NCBI GenBank assembly: GCA_005889405.1
Contig: VBFY01000038.1
Location: 1-48,952, forward strand
DNA from: Chloroflexota bacterium
GTDB taxonomy: Bacteria > Chloroflexota > Limnocylindria > P2-11E
Direction: 5' to 3'
Length of the DNA: 48,952 nt
The notes beneath the pieces were generated by a model, which was given only the letters and a program-made list of their open reading frames with translations, had not been told where the DNA came from and did not search any database. Position numbers and translations under genes: made by a program. This document shows positions 23,717-33,108 of this stretch, one piece after another; position 1 is the stretch's first letter; every line of letters begins with the position of its first letter.

Positions 23717-25042
23717 TTGGCCGACTACGACCTCGTCATCATCGGCGGTGGCCCCGCCGGGCTTACCGCCGGACTGTACGCCGCGCGCGCGAACATGAGC
23801 GCGGTCCTGCTCGAGGGCAAGGACGTCGGCGGCGAGATTCTCAACACCGATCTCATCGAGGACTACCCCGGTTTCGCGTCCGTTACCGGAACTGAGCTCG
23901 CCCAGAAGATGGCCGACCATGCACGCAAATTTGGTCTCAAGATCGAGACCTACGCGCGCGTGAAGCAGATCCGCGTCGACGGCGACCGCAAGGTCATCGA
24001 GCTCGAGGATGGCACCACGCACCGCGCGTACGCCGTCATCATCACCGTCGGCGGCGAGCCCACCAAGCTCGGCGTTCCCGGCGAGGCGGAGTACCACGGC
24101 CGAGGCGTGTCGTACTGCGCCGTCTGCGACGGCGCGTTCTTCAAGGGCAATGACCTCGCCGTCATCGGCGGGGGTGACAGCGCGTTCCAGGAGGGCCTGT
24201 TCCTCACGCGTTTCGCGAAAAAGCTGCACCTCGTGCACCGGCGTGGCGAGTTCCGCGCGCAGGCGATCCTGCGGGACCGCCTGCTCGCGAAGGACCTCGT
24301 CCACACCGTGACCCCAGCGACGGTGAAGGAGATCGGTGGCGACGGCACCGCTGTGCGATGGATGGACGTCGAACGTGACGGCAAGGTCGAGCGCATCCCG
24401 GTCGAAGGCGTGTTCGTGTTCATCGGCTTCAAGCCGGTCGGCAGTCAGCTCTTCGCTGACCACATCGCGCATGACGAGAACGGGTATCTCATCACCGACC
24501 AGTTCATGCAGACGAGCATTCCCGGCGTGTACGCCGCGGGCGATACGCGCGCGCAGCTCGCCAAGCAGATCACGACCGCCGTCGGCGACGCCACGACGGC
24601 GGTGCTCCATGCCGAGCGCTACATCGAGGAGCTCAAGGACATGGAGCGTGCCTTCCCGCAGGCGCCGCGCGAGGTCGTCGCCCAGACCGCGAGCCGCATG
24701 ACGATACTCACATTCCCGCCAGGTGCGGTCGTCATGCGCCAGGGCGAGCCTTCGGATCGCTTCTACGTCATCGCGAAGGGCGAGGCGGTCGTCGTCCACC
24801 GCGAGCCGGACGGGTCCGAGCGGACGCTCAACACGATCCACGCCGGCGATTTTTTCGGCGAGGTCGGCATCCTCACCGGACACGCGCGGAACGCGACGGT
24901 GCGGGCGAAGACTTCCCTCGAGGTGCTGGCGCTCGACGCCGACGGCCTGCGCACGCTGATGTCGAGCTCGCAGAAGACCAGCGATGACGTGGCACGCGTC
25001 GCGAAGTCGCGCGAGCGTGTCGAGGACGGTGCCGCGGGCTAA
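23717..25042 (+). CDS. Thioredoxin reductase-like flavoprotein fused to a cyclic-nucleotide-binding domain
   Basis: 441 aa from a TTG at 23717 with AAAGGA 6 nt upstream. Residues 1-310 form a low-molecular-weight thioredoxin reductase: FAD loop IIGGGPAGLTAG, redox CAVC (Cys134, Cys137), NADPH loop VIGGGDSAFQEG and the C-terminal FAD motif GVYAAGDTR. Residues from about 328 form a Crp-like cNMP-binding domain (FPPGAVVMRQGEPSDRFYVI, FFGEVGILTGHARNATV) in which the Gly-Glu and Arg of the phosphate cassette are kept. There is no DNA-binding domain. Cyclic-nucleotide control of disulfide reduction is inference. Confidence 0.9.
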   Translation: MADYDLVIIGGGPAGLTAGLYAARANMSAVLLEGKDVGGEILNTDLIEDYPGFASVTGTELAQKMADHARKFGLKIETYARVKQIRVDGDRKVIELEDGTTHRAYAVIITVGGEPTKLGVPGEAEYHGRGVSYCAVCDGAFFKGNDLAVIGGGDSAFQEGLFLTRFAKKLHLVHRRGEFRAQAILRDRLLAKDLVHTVTPATVKEIGGDGTAVRWMDVERDGKVERIPVEGVFVFIGFKPVGSQLFADHIAHDENGYLITDQFMQTSIPGVYAAGDTRAQLAKQITTAVGDATTAVLHAERYIEELKDMERAFPQAPREVVAQTASRMTILTFPPGAVVMRQGEPSDRFYVIAKGEAVVVHREPDGSERTLNTIHAGDFFGEVGILTGHARNATVRAKTSLEVLALDADGLRTLMSSSQKTSDDVARVAKSRERVEDGAAG

Positions 25043-25455
25043 GCCGCGATCGGCGGAGCAAGCTCCTTGATGTCGGCGATGAGCTCGTTGAGGTCGAACG
25101 GCTTTTGCAGGACCTTGCGGATGCCGCGCTTCCGGAACTCGGGACCGTACTCTTGCGACACCGCCGTCTCGAAGATGACCGGGACGCGCCGCAGGCGATC
25201 ATCCTCGTGCAGCCGGTCGTAGAGCTCGAGGCCGCTCATGCCCGGTAGCCCGACGTCGAGGAGGAGCAGATCGGGCTTCACCTGCTCGCAGGTGTGCAGT
25301 GCTTCGCTCGCGCGCGTCACGAGGATGGCCCGGTAGCCATCCTCGTCGTTGATCACGCCCGCGAGGAGCTCCCCGATCGGCCGGTCGTCCTCGACGACCA
25401 TGACGATCCTCGTTCGCGCGTTACCGGCTGTAACCATGCCCTCTGGGCTGCGCAT
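25039..25455 (-). CDS. Single-domain response regulator
   Basis: 138 aa receiver: acidic pocket in VVEDDRP, phospho-acceptor in LLLLDVGLPG, Thr in FETAVS and Lys in VLQKPFD. No output domain. Possible starts are ATG 25455 and ATG 25437. It converges with the reductase fusion, stops overlapping, and lies 125 bp downstream of the next receiver gene on the same strand. Confidence 0.86.
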   Translation of the reverse strand: MRSPEGMVTAGNARTRIVMVVEDDRPIGELLAGVINDEDGYRAILVTRASEALHTCEQVKPDLLLLDVGLPGMSGLELYDRLHEDDRLRRVPVIFETAVSQEYGPEFRKRGIRKVLQKPFDLNELIADIKELAPPIAA

Positions 25456-25580
25456 CCCGTGCCACGCCGCGGGATTGTCACCCCATTCGCAGGCGGTTAT
25501 TGCAACGATCGTGTGTCGGTGCGCGAGTGGAGCCTCGGTGCTGAACGATCAGGCAAGCGACGAGGGCGGGATATTTTCGA

Positions 25581-25973
25581 TTAGCGGTCTTTGTGTGTGC
25601 GCTTTGCGTGCGCGGGCAGATATTGGTCGATGGCCGCGCGAAGCTGCTCCGGGTAATACGGCTTCGCGAGGAATCCGTCGCAGCCGGCGGCCAGCGCGCG
25701 CTCGCGGTCCGGCGGCGTCGCCGACGCGGAGATGGCGATCATCCGCATGTCCTTGCCCCACGCTTCCCTGCGGACCGCGCGAGCGAACGCGAACCCGTCG
25801 AGCCGTGGGATATGTAGATCGAGCAGGATGAGCTCCGGGCGCGTTGCCTGCGCGACCGCGAACGCGGTCTCGCCGTCCATCGTCGTGATGGGCTCGTGCC
25901 GCGCGAGCCGCACGATGCGCAGGGCCAGGTCCATGCTCGCGGCGTCGTCTTCGACGATGAGGATGCGGGCCAT
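25581..25973 (-). CDS. Single-domain response regulator coupled to the NYN gene
   Basis: 130 aa receiver: acidic pocket EDDAAS, phospho-acceptor LILLDLHIPR, Ser/Ala at the switch (AISASA) and Lys in FLAKPYYPEQL. The ATG overlaps the stop of the NYN gene (ATGA), so the two are translated together. No DNA-binding output domain. Confidence 0.88.
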   Translation of the reverse strand: MARILIVEDDAASMDLALRIVRLARHEPITTMDGETAFAVAQATRPELILLDLHIPRLDGFAFARAVRREAWGKDMRMIAISASATPPDRERALAAGCDGFLAKPYYPEQLRAAIDQYLPAHAKRTHKDR

Positions 25974-27670
25974 CAGTTCGCGGCTTCCGTTCCCGTTCCG
26001 GCCGCGGTCGTCTTGTTGCGCCCGCGTCCCCCGCGCCGGCGTCCGCCGCGCGATCCGCGCCTGGTGCGCTTGCGTGGCGCTGCCGGTGCCGCGGCCTCGT
26101 CCGTCGTGGCGGGGAGGGCGGCGTCGTCGCCCTCCGTCTCCGCCGCTGCCGCGGTCGCCGTGACGGCGCGTTCGATGGCACTGCCGTTCAGGCCGCCGAA
26201 CTCACCGAGGATCGCGCGGACTTCGGGATGATCGCGCGTGATGACGAAGCCGGCCTTCTTACCGTGATCCTCGGGCTTCATGATGCCGCGCTCCACCGCG
26301 CTACGGATGTTCGACTCGAGCGCGTCGCCCTCGACGCGTGAGAGGAGCTCAGCGAACAGCGCCGCGTTCACCCAGTCGGCACGGTCGCCATGCGCGCGTG
26401 TCGTGCTGACGAAGTTGAAGAGGTGCGCGACGGCCGCCGCGGGCTGACGTGCGTACACGACGAGCGGGTGCTCGTCGACGAGCCAGCACATCGTGATCTC
26501 GCGGCCGTCGCGCTGGACCGATTCGCTCTGGATCGCGCCGCGCTCTTCGGCGATGTTGAAGAGCGTCTCGAGCAGCACGCGGCGCTGCGTCCTGCCGCGC
26601 GCGATGCCGCCGGGCTGGTCGGCACGGGAGAGCGGGTCGAGGACCGCCTCCACGACCGGGACGCGCTTGGTGTCCTTGGTCACAGTGTTGATGCGCCGGA
26701 GCAGCCGCACGAAGTGGAAGTACGTCTCGGCCACGAGCGCTGAGCCGAAGTTCGGCGCGAGGAGCTGCTTCGCCTTTGCGCGGGTACGGCCTTCGAACTT
26801 CGCCTCGATGTGGCGCTGCTCGATCGCGGCGTCGATCCGCTCCTCGAGGACGCTGGATGCCTCCTTCTCGGAGAGCGGCACGACGGAGCGAACGAAGTCG
26901 CCGCGCGCCATCGACGACGCGTGTATGGCGACGAGCTGATCGAGGAGGAGGACGGCGAGCCGGCGCTGCTCCTTCTCTGATTCGGGTGAAGCGGTCGGGA
27001 CGACAGCCGGCACGATCGGTGGGGTGGCGCGCACGACGCGGCCGCCGCCGCTGCTACGACCGGCGCCCCGCCGCGCGCGCGTGCGCGCGGGAAGCGGCTC
27101 GTCGGGACGCCGCTCCTCTTTGCCGTGCTGGGTGTCGTCGGCGCGCAGGCCGCCGCGCGTCCAGCGCGCCTCGGGAATGAGGTCTTCGAGCAAGAAGACG
27201 TCATCGCGCAGGTGCGGTGACTCGCGCAGCTCGTTCGCGAGCGAGAGATCGCCCGCGACGAGGTAGACCTTCTTGTCTTCGTCCTTCAGCGCCTTGCACA
27301 AGGCGTTCAGGTCGCGGTCGCCGGACACGATGAACCAGACCTCGATGTCGGGTCGATCCTTGTAGAGGAGCTTCATCGCGCGGGTGATGAGGACCGCGTC
27401 CGACCGGCCCTTGAGCAGCCGGCCGCTCATGCGCTGCGCGACCGGGATCGGTTCGATGCCGGTGAACTCGAGCGCCATGAGCAGCGTCTCGTCCTGCATC
27501 GCGACCTCCTGTCCGAAGATCGCGAGCTTCACGCGCACAGGCCCGAATTCGGCGGCCTTTTTGAGTATGGCTTGCAGGATCGCGAGGGATGACGGCAGCG
27601 GTCCGGTGGTGTGCTGCCGCAGCGTGTAGTAGACGTTCTCCCAGTCAATGAGGAGAGCGACGTCGGGCAA
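25973..27670 (-). CDS. NYN-domain (PIN-like) protein with basic RG-rich C-terminus
   Basis: 565 aa from a TTG at 27670, with AGGAG about 6 nt upstream. The NYN domain spans about 1-165: LLIDWENVYY at the N-terminus, SDAVLITRAMKLL and FIVSGDRDLNALCKAL supply the acidic residues expected of a metal-dependent RNase fold. A Pro/Arg-rich linker (about 180-235) leads to a helical middle and C-terminal region. The tail [20 protein letters not shown] is strongly basic, suited to RNA binding. Target RNA unknown; nuclease activity is inferred from the fold. Confidence 0.88.
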   Translation of the reverse strand: MPDVALLIDWENVYYTLRQHTTGPLPSSLAILQAILKKAAEFGPVRVKLAIFGQEVAMQDETLLMALEFTGIEPIPVAQRMSGRLLKGRSDAVLITRAMKLLYKDRPDIEVWFIVSGDRDLNALCKALKDEDKKVYLVAGDLSLANELRESPHLRDDVFLLEDLIPEARWTRGGLRADDTQHGKEERRPDEPLPARTRARRGAGRSSGGGRVVRATPPIVPAVVPTASPESEKEQRRLAVLLLDQLVAIHASSMARGDFVRSVVPLSEKEASSVLEERIDAAIEQRHIEAKFEGRTRAKAKQLLAPNFGSALVAETYFHFVRLLRRINTVTKDTKRVPVVEAVLDPLSRADQPGGIARGRTQRRVLLETLFNIAEERGAIQSESVQRDGREITMCWLVDEHPLVVYARQPAAAVAHLFNFVSTTRAHGDRADWVNAALFAELLSRVEGDALESNIRSAVERGIMKPEDHGKKAGFVITRDHPEVRAILGEFGGLNGSAIERAVTATAAAAETEGDDAALPATTDEAAAPAAPRKRTRRGSRGGRRRGGRGRNKTTAAGTGTEAAN

Positions 27671-27886
27671 GGGATTCTCCTATGGAGCGCACACGCCGCC
27701 CGACCCGTTCGCGGACCCCTTTCGGAGTCACGCGCTAGATGCTCACCCTCGTCCAAACGCTCTTTGGCTCACGAGTTTCGTGTCGCCCAAGCGCGGTCGG
27801 TACGCGAGCGCGTCCATCACGAACGCATTGGTCGTCGCGCGCGCCGTTTTTGTTGTGATGCCAGTGTAGCCGACAGGATCTGTGCC

Positions 27887-28861
27887 GTGCGAGACAACTT
27901 GGATCTGCTCCCACCTCCGCCTCCGCCGCTCGAGCCCGGACGGGCCGCGGAGCTCCTCGCCGCCTGCGATGTCCGCGACGCGATCCTCGCCGTGACTCCG
28001 TGCGCGGGCGGGATAACGAATGCGAACTTCGCCGTCACGCTCGCAGGTGGTCGCCGCGTGCTGCTGCGCGTCTACCACTGGCCGCATCAAGAACCCGACC
28101 TTGAGCGGGGCAGAAAAGAGGCGTTCCTTCACGAGTTCCTAGGGACGGCCGGGGTCGCGGTGCCGCGCGTCCACGGGGTTGCGGCCAACGGTGAATGCGT
28201 CGTGCTGGAGTGGATCAACGGCGAGCGCCTTCGAGATATCGCACCAGGGACAAAGGGCGTCGAAAGCGCGTGGGAAGAGGCTGGTCTTGCTCTCCGGCGA
28301 GCTCACGAGCTTCCTCCGCTCTTCGACCGCGCCGGCGTCATCGTCGGTGATCATCTCGAGCCCTTCGAGCAGCCCTGGGGTGAGTTCCACGCATCACTCA
28401 TTCGGGCGCATGCACGGAAGCTTCGCACGCTGGAGCGGATCAGCGGCGCGCAGCTCGCGCGTGTCCAGGCGCTCAGCGAGCTCGCGTCGCGGGCGCTCGG
28501 TCACGACGCGCGAGTCCGACTGCTGCATAACGATCCGCACGCCGCGAATATCCTCGTCCGTTCCGCCGCGTCGAGGTGGCGACTTGCCGCGTGGCTTGAC
28601 TGGGAGTACGCGTGGATGGGCGATCCGGAGTGGGATCTAGCCCGCTTCGATGTCTTCACGCGGGCGCAAGTTGGAGCTGTCGACAGCGCGTTCTGGCGCG
28701 GCTATGGTGCACGCCCTGATCCCGCGAAGCGCGGCTTCTATGAACTTCACGCCATGCTCTGGTTCGGTTCGTTCCCCAATCCCCGGCCGAGTTCGCTAAT
28801 CGAGGCCGCGCGCGCCTACGTCGCGGATCTCGATCGCAATCTCGACGTACTCTCGGCGTGA
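27887..28861 (+). CDS. Aminoglycoside phosphotransferase-family (small-molecule) kinase
   Basis: 324 aa from GTG 27887. APH-fold motifs: ITNANFAVTLAGGRRVLLRVY (ATP loop and Lys/Arg region), catalytic loop HNDPHAANIL (His214, Asp216, Asn221) and the metal-binding WLDWEYAWMGDPEWDLA. The family phosphorylates antibiotics but also sugars, choline or homoserine; nothing here indicates resistance. It overlaps tldD, forming an operon. The 216-bp divergent gap 27671-27886 holds no clear element. Confidence 0.82.
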   Translation: MRDNLDLLPPPPPPLEPGRAAELLAACDVRDAILAVTPCAGGITNANFAVTLAGGRRVLLRVYHWPHQEPDLERGRKEAFLHEFLGTAGVAVPRVHGVAANGECVVLEWINGERLRDIAPGTKGVESAWEEAGLALRRAHELPPLFDRAGVIVGDHLEPFEQPWGEFHASLIRAHARKLRTLERISGAQLARVQALSELASRALGHDARVRLLHNDPHAANILVRSAASRWRLAAWLDWEYAWMGDPEWDLARFDVFTRAQVGAVDSAFWRGYGARPDPAKRGFYELHAMLWFGSFPNPRPSSLIEAARAYVADLDRNLDVLSA

Positions 28862-30297
28862 TGCCCTATCGCGATTCCCAGCTAGCCGACCTCGTCGATC
28901 TCGGCGCGCGGCGGGGCGCATCCTACGCCGACGCGCGCCGGGTCGAGCGCGAGTACGAGGCGGTCTCCGTTCGCGACGGGGAGGTCGAATCGGTCACGCG
29001 GTCGGGCGACCGCGGCATCGGTTTTCGGGTCCTGCACCACGGTGCCTGGGGTTTCGCCGCCACCGACCGGACGGAGGACATGTCACTGCGTTCCGTCGTT
29101 GACGAAGCTTTCGCGCGCGCAGAGGCTGCGGCAGGCACGCGCGCGGCGCCGGTCGCGTTGGCGCAGGTCGCACCGCAGCGCGGCGAATACCGCACGACCC
29201 TCCTGCGTGACCCATTCGCCGTCCCGCTCACGGACCGCATCGCACTGCTGCGCTCCGCGGACGCGAACCTCAAGGGTCCGCACGCCGTGTCACGACGTGG
29301 CAGCGTCGCCGCGTACCGCACACGCAAGCATCTCGTCACGAGCGAGGGCACCGACGTGCGCCAGGAGATCGTCGAGTCCGGCGCGGGCCTCAGCGTCACC
29401 GCGGTGAAAGCCGGTGCCAAGCCGGCGCAGCGCTACGACAGCCGCCTGGTGCGTCAAGCGGGGTGGGAGTTCATCGATTATCTCGATCTCCCCGGGCGCG
29501 CCGCGCGCTATCGCGACGACGCGGAGGCGATGCTCGACGCGCCGCTCGCCGCCGAGCGGCCGACGACCCTCGTGTTCACGCCCGAGTTCCTCGCGCTGCT
29601 CGTGCACGAATCGTGCGGCCATCCCACGGAGGCCGACCGCGTGCTCGAGCACGAGATCGCGTTCGCGGGGACGACCTTCATGTGGCCGACGGACCGAGGC
29701 ACGCTCCGCTATGGCTCGGAGCACGTCTCGATGACGGCCGACGCGACGGTGCCGGGCGGCATGGGGACCTTCGGCTGGGACGACGACGGCGTGCCTGCGA
29801 TGCGGACCAAGCTCATCGATCGGGGCACCTTCGTCGGCTACCTCACGTCGCGCGAGACCGCGGCCGCGCTCGACCTGCCGGTCGCGATCGGCTCGGCGCG
29901 CGCCGAGGGCTGGCAGCACTTCCCGATCGTGCGCATGGTGAACGTGAGCCTCGATCCCGGGACGCAGCGCTACGACGCACTGCTGCGCGGCGTCGACGAT
30001 GGGCTGCTCCTCGAGGCACCTGCCTCGTACTCGCTCGACAACAAACGGCAGAACTTCCACTTCTCGACGCAGTCGGCACGGGTGATCCGGAACGGCGCGC
30101 TCGAGGGCTACGCGCGAGGCGTCTCGTTCCAGTCGCTCACGCCGGCGTTCTGGGGACGGTGCGACGGCGTCGCCGACGATTGGGAGCTGCACGGTTTCCT
30201 GTCGTGCGCGAAGGGCGAGCCACTCCAGCTCATGCGCGTTGGTCACGGTGCCGCGCACGCACGCTTCCGCGACGTGCCGATCGAGGTGCGTGGGTGA
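28861..30297 (+). CDS. tldD: TldD-like metalloprotease subunit
   Basis: 478 aa. The zinc site HESCGH (His249-Glu250 to His254, HExxxH) and the surrounding LLVHESCGHPTEADRVLEH identify TldD. TldD with TldE forms a heterodimeric protease that trims unfolded peptides or RiPP leader sequences. GTG 28858 overlaps the kinase stop; ATG 28861 was chosen. The partner gene follows with a GTGA overlap. Confidence 0.92.
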   Translation: MPYRDSQLADLVDLGARRGASYADARRVEREYEAVSVRDGEVESVTRSGDRGIGFRVLHHGAWGFAATDRTEDMSLRSVVDEAFARAEAAAGTRAAPVALAQVAPQRGEYRTTLLRDPFAVPLTDRIALLRSADANLKGPHAVSRRGSVAAYRTRKHLVTSEGTDVRQEIVESGAGLSVTAVKAGAKPAQRYDSRLVRQAGWEFIDYLDLPGRAARYRDDAEAMLDAPLAAERPTTLVFTPEFLALLVHESCGHPTEADRVLEHEIAFAGTTFMWPTDRGTLRYGSEHVSMTADATVPGGMGTFGWDDDGVPAMRTKLIDRGTFVGYLTSRETAAALDLPVAIGSARAEGWQHFPIVRMVNVSLDPGTQRYDALLRGVDDGLLLEAPASYSLDNKRQNFHFSTQSARVIRNGALEGYARGVSFQSLTPAFWGRCDGVADDWELHGFLSCAKGEPLQLMRVGHGAAHARFRDVPIEVRG

Positions 30298-31658
30298 CGG
30301 TGCGCGGTCGCGACGCGATGCTCTCGCCGCTCCAGTACGCGCTGCGCGACGTGAAGGCGGACGAGGCGGAGCTCTGGGTACGTCGCCGACGCTCGGCGAT
30401 CAGCCGATACGCCAAGAACGAGATCCACCAGAACGCCGTCGCGGACGAGACGCACGTGCAGGCGCGCGTGGTGGTCGCGAAGGCCGTCGGTATCGCGAGC
30501 GCGAACTCGCTCGACCCGGCGGATCTCCGTCGGCTGGTGGCCGATGCGACGGCCGCGGCGCGCGAGAGCGCCGCGAACGACGACTGGCCGGGCCTCACGG
30601 CGCCGGCGCCGATGCCGGAGGCGCAGGCGTACGACGCCGAGACCGCCCGCGCCGACGCCCGCAGTCAGGCCGATGCGATCAAGCGCATCACCGCCGCGGC
30701 GAAGGAACGCGGGTTCCGCGCGGCGGGCACGCATCAGATCGAGCTGAACGAGGACGCGCTCGCGAACACCAACGGCGCGGCGGCGTACGCGCCCGGCACC
30801 ATGGCCTATCTGCGCGCGCTGGTGACGAGCGAGAGCGGGACCGGTTGGGCCGAAGATCTCGGCTGGAGCGCGCGGTCGCTGGATCCTTCGGACGTGGCTG
30901 CGCGCGCGATCGAGAAGGCCGCTCTCGATCGCGACCGGATGCAGCTGCCGCCCGGCGACTACGAAGCGGTGTTCGAGGAGCTCGCGGTGGCCGAGGTCCT
31001 GCGCTTCATGTCGCTCACCGGCCTCACCGGGGAGACGGTGAAGGACGGGCGCTCGTTCATGGCGGGCAAGTTCGGTGAGCAGGTCACCGGCCCGCGCTTC
31101 TCGCTGTGGGACGACGCTCTTGACGGTCGCACGCTGGCGATCCCATTCGACGTGGAGGGCACCCCGAAGCAGCGGGTCACGCTGGTCGAGGGCGGCGTCG
31201 CCAAAGGTGTGGTGTATGACCGTCAGTCGGCGCGCTGGTTCGACACGCGCTCGACGGGGCACGCGGCCGATCCCCGCCGCTACAGCGTCGGCGGCCATGC
31301 GGGCAATCTCACGATGGCCGGCGGCGACGCGAAACGCGATCAGCTCATTCGCGCTACGCGGCGCGGTCTGCTCATCACGCGCTTCCATTACACGAACACG
31401 CCGGACCCCAAGCGCGCGGCGATGACCGGCACGACGCGCGACGGCACGTTCCTCATCGAGAACGGTCGGATCACGCGCGCGCTCGCGAACGTGCGCTACA
31501 CGATGAGCGCGCTCGACCTCTTCTCCGGCATCGAGCTGCTCGGGCCTCAGCGGCTCGCCCGCGACTGGTGGTCTTCCAACGGGATGGGCTCGATCGTGTG
31601 CCTCTGCCCACCGATCAAGGTCGCGCGCGCGACGATCACCGGCTCGAGTCCGATCTAA
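30294..31658 (+). CDS. pmbA: TldE/PmbA-like protease partner subunit
   Basis: 454 aa from a GTG overlapping the tldD stop; ATG 30318 is an alternative. It has the PmbA/TldD fold: N-terminal AELWVRRRRSAISRYAKNEIHQN, a middle beta domain and the C-terminal GGDAKRDQLIRATRRGLLITRFHYTN, but no HExxxH, as expected for the TldE half. Together with TldD it should form the active cytoplasmic complex. No RiPP precursor was seen nearby. Confidence 0.9.
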   Translation: MTVRGRDAMLSPLQYALRDVKADEAELWVRRRRSAISRYAKNEIHQNAVADETHVQARVVVAKAVGIASANSLDPADLRRLVADATAAARESAANDDWPGLTAPAPMPEAQAYDAETARADARSQADAIKRITAAAKERGFRAAGTHQIELNEDALANTNGAAAYAPGTMAYLRALVTSESGTGWAEDLGWSARSLDPSDVAARAIEKAALDRDRMQLPPGDYEAVFEELAVAEVLRFMSLTGLTGETVKDGRSFMAGKFGEQVTGPRFSLWDDALDGRTLAIPFDVEGTPKQRVTLVEGGVAKGVVYDRQSARWFDTRSTGHAADPRRYSVGGHAGNLTMAGGDAKRDQLIRATRRGLLITRFHYTNTPDPKRAAMTGTTRDGTFLIENGRITRALANVRYTMSALDLFSGIELLGPQRLARDWWSSNGMGSIVCLCPPIKVARATITGSSPI

Positions 31659-31781
31659 CGCGCTCGATACCCATCTGCCGCATCGTCGTTACGCAAGCGC
31701 ATGAGTGCGCCCTAACGAAGCGAGCAGTCGGGCTCCGCGAATGCTCGTAACGGAACTCGAATTCTGAACGAGGTGTTGACA

Positions 31782-32528
31782 ATGGACGCGATGCTCGCTG
31801 CTTTCCTCGTCGCCATTCCGTCGATCGTCGGCGCGCTCCTGCTGCTCGTCATCGGCTGGATCGTCGCCGGCATCGTGGGCGGACTCGTTACGCGACTGCT
31901 CCGCAAGGTCGGTCTGGACACGCTCGCCGCGAAGGCGGGCATCACCGCATTCCTGCAACGCGCGCGCATGAAGCTGGATGCCGCCGGACTGGTGGGCGGC
32001 ATCATCACCTGGTACGTGCGGCTCATCTTCGTGATCATGGCCGCGAACGCGGTCGGGATCACCGCGGTGAGCTCGGTGTTGAACCAGATCATCGCCTTCA
32101 TCCCGAACCTGCTGGTGGCCCTACTGATCCTCGGCGCGTTCGCGTGGCTCGCGGGCGTGGTTCGCAATCTCGTCACCGGCGCCACCGAAAGCGCCGGCGT
32201 GCAGAACTCCGGCGCGCTCGCGACGCTCGCCTACGCCACCGTGCTCGGCTTCGGCATCGTGGCCGCGGCATCGCAGATCGGCGTTGCCGCGACGCTGATC
32301 AACATCCTGTTCACCGGCGTCGTCGCGGCCGTCGCTCTCGCGTTCGCCCTCGCCTTCGGGCTGGGTGGCCGCGAGGAGGCGGCGAAGGCACTGCGCGATT
32401 GGCGTGGCCAGGCGTCATCGGCGATGGAGCGAGTAGACACTGCGCCAGCTCCTGCCAGGGGCGACGGCAAACCCGATTCGCTGATCGAGGAGCGCATGCG
32501 CCGCGATCAGCTCTCGCGCCAGAGCTGA
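31782..32528 (+). CDS. Membrane protein with conserved TM-helix repeats (mechanosensitive-channel-like)
   Basis: 248 aa from ATG 31782, with GAGGTG 7 nt upstream. Four to five helices carry the pattern PSIVGALLLLVIGWIVAGIVGGLVTRLLRKVGLD and a second copy (IIAFIPNLLVALLILGAFAWLAGVVRNLV). This resembles the TM_helix repeat proteins related to small-conductance mechanosensitive channels, without the MscS beta domain. The C-terminal tail is charged. Confidence 0.75.
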   Translation: MDAMLAAFLVAIPSIVGALLLLVIGWIVAGIVGGLVTRLLRKVGLDTLAAKAGITAFLQRARMKLDAAGLVGGIITWYVRLIFVIMAANAVGITAVSSVLNQIIAFIPNLLVALLILGAFAWLAGVVRNLVTGATESAGVQNSGALATLAYATVLGFGIVAAASQIGVAATLINILFTGVVAAVALAFALAFGLGGREEAAKALRDWRGQASSAMERVDTAPAPARGDGKPDSLIEERMRRDQLSRQS

Positions 32529-32568
32529 CCGACCCACATCGCGGTAAGGGTGGGCCGGGGCCTCGGCG

Positions 32569-33108
32569 CTACCGGTCCACCTTGCCGCTCGCAAGGGCCT
32601 GGAGATATCGCACGACTTGCCACCGCTGCGTGTCCGAGAGCGTGTCTTTCCACGCCGGCATACCCGTCCCCGCGACCCCGTTGGTGATCCAGTACTGGAT
32701 CTCTCCGGGCGCGTGCTGAGGCACGTGTAGCTGCAGGTTGACCGGCTTGGGGTTGAGCACGAACGCCTGCGGGCCGTCGCCGAGCCCGCGTGGTCCGTGA
32801 CAGATCGCGCAGTTCGCCTGGAAGACCACGCGCCCCGCGTCGATCGTCTCTTGCGTGTCCGGTGTCGGGTTCTGCGCGAAGCGCGCGGTGAACGGGACTG
32901 CCGGCGTCGGGATGTTCGGCGCGACCGTGAACGCGAGCGCGTACGAGACGAGGACAAGCGAGCCGAGCGCACCCGCGCTGATGGCGAACCGCCGCCACTC
33001 GCCGCCGCGGTAGCGCGTCACCAGCGCGAGCAAGAGGAACACGACCCCGCCCGCGATGAGGAACTGCGCGATGTCCTGCAGTCCTTGGCGCGAGATGGGG
33101 AACGTCAC
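32569..33108 (-). CDS. Membrane-anchored class I cytochrome c
   Basis: 179 aa. Two N-terminal helices (AQFLIAGGVVFLLLALV; ISAGALGSLVLVSYALAF) anchor a periplasmic-side cytochrome domain with CAICH (Cys100, Cys103, His104) and a probable distal Met in GTGMPAWKD. The domain resembles the cytochrome modules of oxidase or copper-linked electron chains. The GTG start overlaps the stop of the 47-aa gene. Last gene of the Fur-headed operon. Confidence 0.88.
   Translation of the reverse strand: MTFPISRQGLQDIAQFLIAGGVVFLLLALVTRYRGGEWRRFAISAGALGSLVLVSYALAFTVAPNIPTPAVPFTARFAQNPTPDTQETIDAGRVVFQANCAICHGPRGLGDGPQAFVLNPKPVNLQLHVPQHAPGEIQYWITNGVAGTGMPAWKDTLSDTQRWQVVRYLQALASGKVDR

Noticed and set aside
27671-27886. 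tRNA or small RNA gene in the gap between the NYN and kinase genes
   Set aside because: No cloverleaf, T-loop TTCRA motif with matching stem, or terminator hairpin could be found.
27887-28861. Aminoglycoside resistance gene
   Set aside because: The APH fold is shared by many metabolic kinases, and context (TldD/TldE) gives no resistance signal.
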